DNA of 6,369 nt, taken from the NCBI GenBank assembly GCA_027083665.1, contig JALWNV010000191.1, forward strand, positions 1 to 6,369. The letters are read 5' to 3'. The number at the start of each line of letters is the position of its first letter. Position 1 is the stretch's first letter. The DNA comes from Helicobacteraceae bacterium (GTDB lineage Bacteria > Campylobacterota > Campylobacteria > Campylobacterales > Sulfurimonadaceae). Below are positions 6,141 through 6,369 of this stretch, in pieces. Under the pieces are notes generated by a model. The model saw nothing but the letters and a program-made list of their open reading frames with translations, had not been told where the DNA came from and did no database searches. The translations under genes and the position numbers were made by a program.

Positions 6141-6369
6141 ATGGCATCACCCGTCCTGACGATCAAACGTCAAAACCACCGCCTGCACCCTTGCGAGAGC
6201 GAGCGCAAACCCGAACTGCTGAAGTACCTGCTTGCGCGAAACGATGCGCTGAAGATTCTCGTCGCGGCATCGGAATTTCCCGAAGACCTTCACGAAGCCA
6301 TTGCCGCTGACAATGTAACCGTTATCACCGACGACGACCTGGAAAAAATCGAAAAACATATCGACCCGT
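6141..6369 (+). CDS. Uncharacterised protein, 3'-truncated; N-terminus resembles the second RecA domain of DEAD-box helicases
   Basis: Only the first 76 codons are in the window and the frame is open to the end. ATG 6141 has AAGGA (6129-6133) 7 bases upstream and a TATAAT at 6054-6059, so it looks like a real gene start. The protein begins MASPVLTIKRQNHRLHP. Residues 16-41 align without gaps to residues 224-249 of the neighbouring helicase, with 12 of 26 identical: HP, RKP, LL, L, ND and LV. In the helicase this segment leads into motif IV at the start of RecA domain 2. Here the motif IV residues are lost (AAS replaces FTR), and the continuation EDLHEAIAADNVTVITDDDL forms another beta-alpha-beta pattern. 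It may be a degenerate helicase-like or RNA-associated protein. The function cannot be named from this fragment. It is divergent from the helicase operon. Confidence 0.7.
   Translation, partial: MASPVLTIKRQNHRLHPCESERKPELLKYLLARNDALKILVAASEFPEDLHEAIAADNVTVITDDDLEKIEKHIDP

Overview
The window is ordinary chromosomal bacterial DNA with dense coding and short intergenic gaps. By eye the GC content is moderately high, with sharply AT-rich promoter regions. The MnmA sequence, the style of the M23 peptidase and the SH3-plus-propeller secreted protein suggest Campylobacterota (formerly Epsilonproteobacteria), probably a free-living, sulfur-oxidiser-like lineage. That placement rests on recalled family resemblance and is tentative. 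I see no tRNA, rRNA, CRISPR array, transposase or phage gene.

Layout: (1) 1-1107 (+), an M23 metallopeptidase cut at its 5' end by the window, with all zinc and catalytic residues present. (2) 1171-2553 (-), convergent with it, an exported protein with an SH3-like domain and a seven-repeat beta-propeller, driven by a good sigma70-type promoter at 2577-2605. (3) 2554-2723, an AT-rich divergent promoter region. (4) 2724-3743 (+), mnmA, the tRNA 2-thiouridylase, ending in a probable intrinsic terminator. (5) 3814-4371 (+), a small DUF2628-type membrane protein with its own promoter-like sequence. (6) 4365-5867 (-), a two-gene operon: a RhlE-type DEAD-box RNA helicase followed by a 64-residue YwbE-family protein whose ATG directly abuts the helicase stop (TAAATG). 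The YwbE gene overlaps the convergent DUF2628 gene by 7 bases. (7) 5868-6140, a divergent regulatory region with a dyad between two promoter-like elements and a hairpin in the helicase leader. (8) 6141-6369 (+), the start of a gene cut at the window end. Its N-terminus aligns without gaps to the entry of the second RecA domain of the neighbouring helicase.

The genes fall into two loose themes: envelope (M23 peptidase, propeller protein, DUF2628 protein) and RNA (MnmA, helicase, YwbE and perhaps the 6141 gene). No clearly new multi-gene system is visible. The points most worth checking are the helicase-like fragment gene opposite the true helicase, the tight helicase-YwbE coupling, the in-frame helical extension of the M23 peptidase and the exact one-strand-offset closure of the propeller.
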